Notes under the pieces: generated by a model
Seen by the model: only the letters and a program-made list of their open reading frames with translations
Told to the model about the DNA's origin: nothing
Database searches by the model: none
In this document: positions 42,175 to 44,787 of the stretch, piece by piece
Layout of the letters: each line of letters opens with the position of its first letter
How positions within the stretch are numbered: position 1 is the first letter of the stretch
Position numbers and translations under genes: made by a program
Source of the DNA: Beijerinckiaceae bacterium
GTDB taxonomy: Bacteria > Bacteroidota > Bacteroidia > Chitinophagales > Chitinophagaceae
NCBI GenBank assembly: GCA_903970475.1
Contig: CAJCIQ010000199.1
Location: 1 to 44,787, forward strand
Direction of reading: 5' to 3'
DNA: 44,787 bases

Positions 42175-42615
42175 ATGAAATCTTTAATTATTGCCGCCAC
42201 TATCCTCGTTTCCAGCATAGGTCAGGCCTTTGCCTTCGGAGGAGAAAATGTCGATGCCAAAATCGCTAAAAAGTTCCACAGTGACTTTAAGAATGCCCAG
42301 GGCGTAACCTGGAATGTAACCGATGACTTCAGCGTAGCTTCTTACGGTATCAACGGTACCCGCATGGAGACCTACTATAACAATGAAGGTGAATTGATCG
42401 GAACCTTCCACAACGTGAGCCTGGACAAAATGCCCTCCAAGGCTTTGGCCGGGGCTCAGAAGAAATTCAAGGGATATGCCATTACCGAATCATTGAAGGC
42501 TGATCAACCTTACGGAGGCAACGCCTACTACGTGACGATGGTTGGCCCTGATAAGAAAGTCATTATTGAACTCAATGAAAGAGGTTGGTACAAAGTATTG
42601 ACCACCGTTTATTGA
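42175..42615 (+). CDS. Small secreted protein, type II paralog C
   Basis: A 146-residue exported type II paralog: signal peptide ending QAFAFG, VDAKIAKKFHSDFKNAQGVTW, GTRMETYYNNEGELIGTFHN, LAGAQKKFKGYAIT and a C-terminal ELNERGWYK. Same order as in copy A, ended by the hairpin at 42646. Function unknown; PepSY-like resemblance only. Confidence 0.83.
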   Translation: MKSLIIAATILVSSIGQAFAFGGENVDAKIAKKFHSDFKNAQGVTWNVTDDFSVASYGINGTRMETYYNNEGELIGTFHNVSLDKMPSKALAGAQKKFKGYAITESLKADQPYGGNAYYVTMVGPDKKVIIELNERGWYKVLTTVY

Positions 42616-42645
42616 TTTTTCTCTGGTTTTGATAGCATAAGCACA

Positions 42646-42679
42646 GGGCTTCGCGTGAGTACGGCGAGGCCCTTTTTTT
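42646..42679 (+). terminator. Terminator after type II paralog C
   Basis: GGGCTTCGC (42646-42654) pairs with GCGAGGCCC (42664-42672) with one wobble, followed by TTTTTTT. It closes the copy C unit and abuts the 3' end of the broken minus-strand gene. Confidence 0.85.
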
Positions 42680-43192
42680 ATGGGTAGAGGCGACCTTCTC
42701 GGGGGCGGTAAACAAGGACTATGATCCCGCATGGATAGACCTGAGCACTGATGGGCGTTAATCGTAGCACGTCATCCATACGCGTGAATATCGATATTTC
42801 CTCTCCCAATATAGTAGGATTGACAATGAAATGATATTCATCGATCTGACCTGTTGCCACCAGGGCACTGGCGAAAGTGCCACCTCCGTATGCGATGAGA
42901 TCTTTACCGCTTTGTTCCTTTAACTTTTTTATCGTTGTGGAAAGAGCTTCAGTCGTTGGGTTTTCTTTTCGTTAGCAATGTTGGCCCAATGATCAATATA
43001 GCCCCCGTCAGCCATATCCCATCCAAGTAAAATGGTATCAATGGAAGCGGTTACTTCCGTAAAATACTTTTTAAGGGCATCGTCCCAGTTCCACTTGCCT
43101 GTATATGGCCAAATCATCCAGTTCATACCTTCTTTGTTCCCGGAGATATAAAGATCGAGTGATACCTGCATTTGCAATGTCAACTTACGCAT
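42678..43192 (-). pseudogene. Broken dihydrofolate reductase-like (RibD C-terminal domain) gene
   Basis: The 5' part (43192 to about 42965) reads MRKLTLQMQVSLD, WMIWPYTGKWNWDDALKKYF and TILLGWDMADGGYIDHW, typical of the DHFR/RibD-C family. This frame stops at 42929. The frame of the 3' part continues with GKDLIAYGGGTFASALVATG and DEYHFIVNPTILGEE to a stop at 42678-42680. The shift lies near an AAAA run at about 42965. About 35-40 residues expected in the middle of the family (the KVVFSKTL block) are missing. It is therefore frameshifted and internally deleted, probably inactive. Confidence 0.8.
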
Positions 43193-43200
43193 CCCAATGT

Positions 43201-43214
43201 TTTAGTTAACTAAA
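43201..43214. promoter_or_regulatory. Perfect palindrome upstream of the broken DHFR-like gene
   Basis: TTTAGTTAACTAAA is a perfect 14-bp palindrome ending 8 bases upstream of the start codon at 43192. It looks like an operator for a small dimeric repressor, but no regulator gene is adjacent. Confidence 0.35.
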
Positions 43215-43635
43215 GATAGTCGGCGCCTTACTGGTAGTAAGGGTGGTCATGCGACATTGTTAAGGGCGATTTGCCTTTGGAATGAGCATAATGGTATATT
43301 TCGCTCAGGATAAACCAGATATAGTCATCATGCTGACCGGGGAGAACAAAACCGGTAGGTGATGGCGGTCAACGATCAGTTCATATGAAAAAAGCGTAAA
43401 TAAAAATGATAAATAGATTAAACGCATTTTGTTTAATTTTTTGCTTTCTAGTGTCGATGTAAATAAATACAGGTAACCCCTCTTTATTTAACGCATGATC
43501 CGCGTCATGTTGAATTTTCGCGTGATCCGCCTGTACACTTCTCATATAGTTCGCAAAGGGAAGTTTGTAGTTTTTTGCCACTTGAACATCAGGACTAGCG
43601 ACATCATACATAAGTAAATTGCTGGCAAAATGCAA
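43215..43635. other. Region with no confident gene; weak minus-strand reading frame
   Basis: A minus-strand frame is open from about 43635 (TTG) to 43381, with an ATG at 43609-43611. It would encode about 76 residues (MYDVASPDVQVAK..., ending in a hydrophobic FIIFIYAFFI tail). The translated part KEGLPVFIYIDTRKQK looks protein-like but was not recognised. 43215-43380 contains nothing that could be identified. It may be a remnant next to the broken DHFR-like gene. Confidence 0.3.
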
Positions 43636-43657
43636 AAGGCCGGAATTACCCGGCCTT
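43634..43657 (-). terminator. Terminator downstream of the tRNA gene
   Basis: AAGGCCGG (43636-43643) pairs perfectly with CCGGCCTT (43650-43657) over a 6-nt loop. On the minus strand it is followed by TTTTGCATTTTG. It lies 19 bases beyond the tRNA 3' end. Confidence 0.75.
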
Positions 43658-43676
43658 CTGAGTGGTTCATTGTAAG

Positions 43677-43750
43677 TGGACCCTGTCGGATTTGAACCAA
43701 CGACCCGCTGATTATGAGTCAGCTGCTCTAACCAACTGAGCTAAGGGTCC
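43677..43750 (-). tRNA. tRNA with CAT anticodon (Met, or Ile2 with lysidine)
   Basis: A complete 74-nt cloverleaf: acceptor GGACCCT/AGGGTCC, D stem GCTC/GAGC, anticodon stem GCTGA/TCAGC with loop CTCATAA (anticodon CAT), T stem GTTGG/CCGAC with loop TTCAAAT, discriminator A; CCA not encoded. The C4-G69 and C5-G68 pairs and general similarity to E. coli tRNA-Ile2 suggest a TilS-modified isoleucine tRNA, but annotation pipelines may label it Met. Confidence 0.95.
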
Positions 43751-43822
43751 TCGCTTTTCAGCGTTGAAGGGTGCAAAAATAGAAAAATTCGGGGACTGAC
43801 CTAAATCATTTTTCTTTGTGGC

Positions 43823-44437
43823 ATGGAAAATATTTCGGCAATCATTCTTGACCTGGGTGGAGTGCTTCTCAATATTGACTATCAGCTCACCAAAAAGGCT
43901 TTCGCCAACCTGGGAATCGCAGACTTTGATGTTCATTATACCCAGTTCAGGGGATCCCATTTATTTGATGACCTGGAAACTGGTAAAGTCTCTGAGGCCG
44001 AATTTTATGATATTTTCCGTAAGAAGGCAGGTATATCCTTGAGTGATGAGCAGATCCGTCAGGCTTGGAATGCCATGTTGTTGGAATTCCCTGCTTCCAG
44101 AGCAACCCTGCTGGCTGACCTGAGGAGCAGGTACCGCTTATTCCTGCTCAGCAATACAAACGGAATACATTATGAATATTTCAATGATCTATTCAGGAAG
44201 TCGACAGGGCTGGAATCGCTCGATGATCGTTTTGATCATGCTTATTACTCCCATAGGATGGGCCTTAGAAAACCTGGGGTAGAGATATACCGTCAACTAT
44301 TAAAGGAGCAAAATCTGGATCCGGCCACTACCTTATTTATAGATGATACGGCCTCAAATTTGGTGGGGGCTCAGGAAGCCGGGATACAAACCATTCATTT
44401 GCAGGCCCCTATGAGGATCGAGGATCTGGGGTTGTAG
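43823..44437 (+). CDS. HAD-superfamily hydrolase (subfamily IA, YihX-like phosphatase)
   Basis: A 204-residue HAD phosphatase. Motif I is ILDLGGVLLNID with D10 as nucleophile (the DLGGV form seen in YihX-type sugar phosphatases), motif II is LFLLSNTN, motif III is the Lys of GLRKPGVEIY, and motif IV is LFIDDTASN (D174, D175). The helical cap is of C1 type. YihX dephosphorylates alpha-glucose 1-phosphate; substrate here is inferred only. It stands alone after the divergent tRNA gene. Confidence 0.9.
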   Translation: MENISAIILDLGGVLLNIDYQLTKKAFANLGIADFDVHYTQFRGSHLFDDLETGKVSEAEFYDIFRKKAGISLSDEQIRQAWNAMLLEFPASRATLLADLRSRYRLFLLSNTNGIHYEYFNDLFRKSTGLESLDDRFDHAYYSHRMGLRKPGVEIYRQLLKEQNLDPATTLFIDDTASNLVGAQEAGIQTIHLQAPMRIEDLGL

Positions 44438-44659
44438 GACAGGCTGGGCCGTCCCCAGTAAGGGATTGAGTTTACCGTCCGAAAAAAGAGAAAGCGTAGA
44501 AGCCCGGAACATGGGATTGAGCGAAACCCGCAGGACGTAGGTGGTGAACTTGATTAGTTGAAAAGTGTGTAGCACACAATTTGGGAGGGGCGGAGCTTAA
44601 AGCAGCGCTCAAGGCTTGGAGACAAAGGGCGTACCTTGCGCCGGAAGGAAGAAGACTGC
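44438..44659. other. Intergenic stretch, nothing identified
   Basis: No open frame with protein-like composition and no strong terminator was seen between the HAD gene and the next minus-strand gene. A short GTGTAGCACAC inverted repeat occurs near 44567. Function unknown. Confidence 0.3.
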
Positions 44660-44787
44660 CTAGTTAACTTCTTCAAAATCAATATAATCCCCCATCTTAT
44701 CCCAGTTAGGATTCTTTCTTCCATGCGGAGCTTCATTGGGGAAAACCTGAGGACCAAAACCAGGACCTCCGGAGAAACCAGACGGGG
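44660..44787 (-). CDS. C-terminal end of a DUF4834-type small protein (partial)
   Basis: The minus-strand frame open from the right edge encodes 41 residues and a TAG at 44660-44662: a Gly/Pro-rich stretch (PSGFSGGPGFGPQVF), then NPNWDKMGDYIDFEEVN. The GDYIDFEEV tail matches the C-terminus of DUF4834 proteins, small membrane-anchored Bacteroidota proteins of unknown function. The start and transmembrane part are outside the window. A competing frame over the same bases gives no recognisable protein. Confidence 0.6.
   Translation of the reverse strand, partial: PSGFSGGPGFGPQVFPNEAPHGRKNPNWDKMGDYIDFEEVN

Noticed and set aside
1..44787. Mobile elements or phage genes
   Set aside because: No transposase, integrase, terminal inverted repeat pair or phage structural gene was recognised in any frame.

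Overview
The window looks like chromosomal DNA from a free-living Bacteroidota, most likely the family Chitinophagaceae. The evidence is two SusC/SusD pairs, a protein with a type IX secretion (T9SS) C-terminal signal, several Bacteroidetes-type TAnnTTTG promoter boxes, weak Shine-Dalgarno sequences and a DUF4834-type gene end. No transposase, integrase, phage gene or CRISPR array was seen.

Layout. (1) 1-9038 is housekeeping: the oxidative pentose-phosphate operon gnd-zwf-pgl (minus), an AhpD-like protein, a 2-oxoacid:ferredoxin oxidoreductase beta subunit (plus), a JmjC/cupin-8 oxygenase (minus), a YciO/YrdC protein and an SRPBCC protein (plus), and a divergent Lgt-like prolipoprotein diacylglyceryl transferase (minus). 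(2) 9375-37991 is a polysaccharide utilisation locus (PUL) of about 28.6 kb. It has fourteen plus-strand genes, all with short gaps or overlaps: SusD, two small lipoproteins (DUF5004-like and DUF4961-like), SusC, SusD, SusC, two GH92 alpha-mannosidases, a GH2 enzyme with an embedded CBM32-like domain, a sialate O-acetylesterase-like esterase, a GH38-like enzyme, an SGNH hydrolase, an apolipoprotein N-acyltransferase (Lnt)-like membrane enzyme and a T9SS-sorted probable beta-propeller protein. A convergent AraC-family regulator closes it. (3) 38875-42680 holds three copies of one upstream regulatory module, each driving small secreted paralogous proteins in the pattern I-II, I, I-II. A RelA/SpoT-type HD-domain gene lies between copies two and three. 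(4) 42680-44787 holds a broken dihydrofolate-reductase-like gene, a CAT-anticodon tRNA, a HAD phosphatase and the 3' end of a DUF4834-type gene.

How it works together. The PUL encodes outer-membrane glycan import (SusC/D), alpha-mannose removal (GH92 twice, GH38-like), probable cleavage of a beta-mannosyl or beta-glucosaminyl linkage (GH2) and de-esterification (SASA and SGNH). The best guess is a mannose-rich, N-glycan-like or decorated mannan substrate, sensed by the AraC protein. This is inferred from family content.

The most unusual signals are: the triplicated module with a conserved GG-N10-GC (sigma-54-like) element and distal palindromes in front of small secreted paralogs; a catalytically complete Lnt-like enzyme inside a mannosidase operon whose other end abuts a divergent Lgt; a GH38-like enzyme with altered metal-site residues; the SusD-before-SusC order; and a 12-bp inverted repeat flanking a putative promoter upstream of the ferredoxin oxidoreductase gene.
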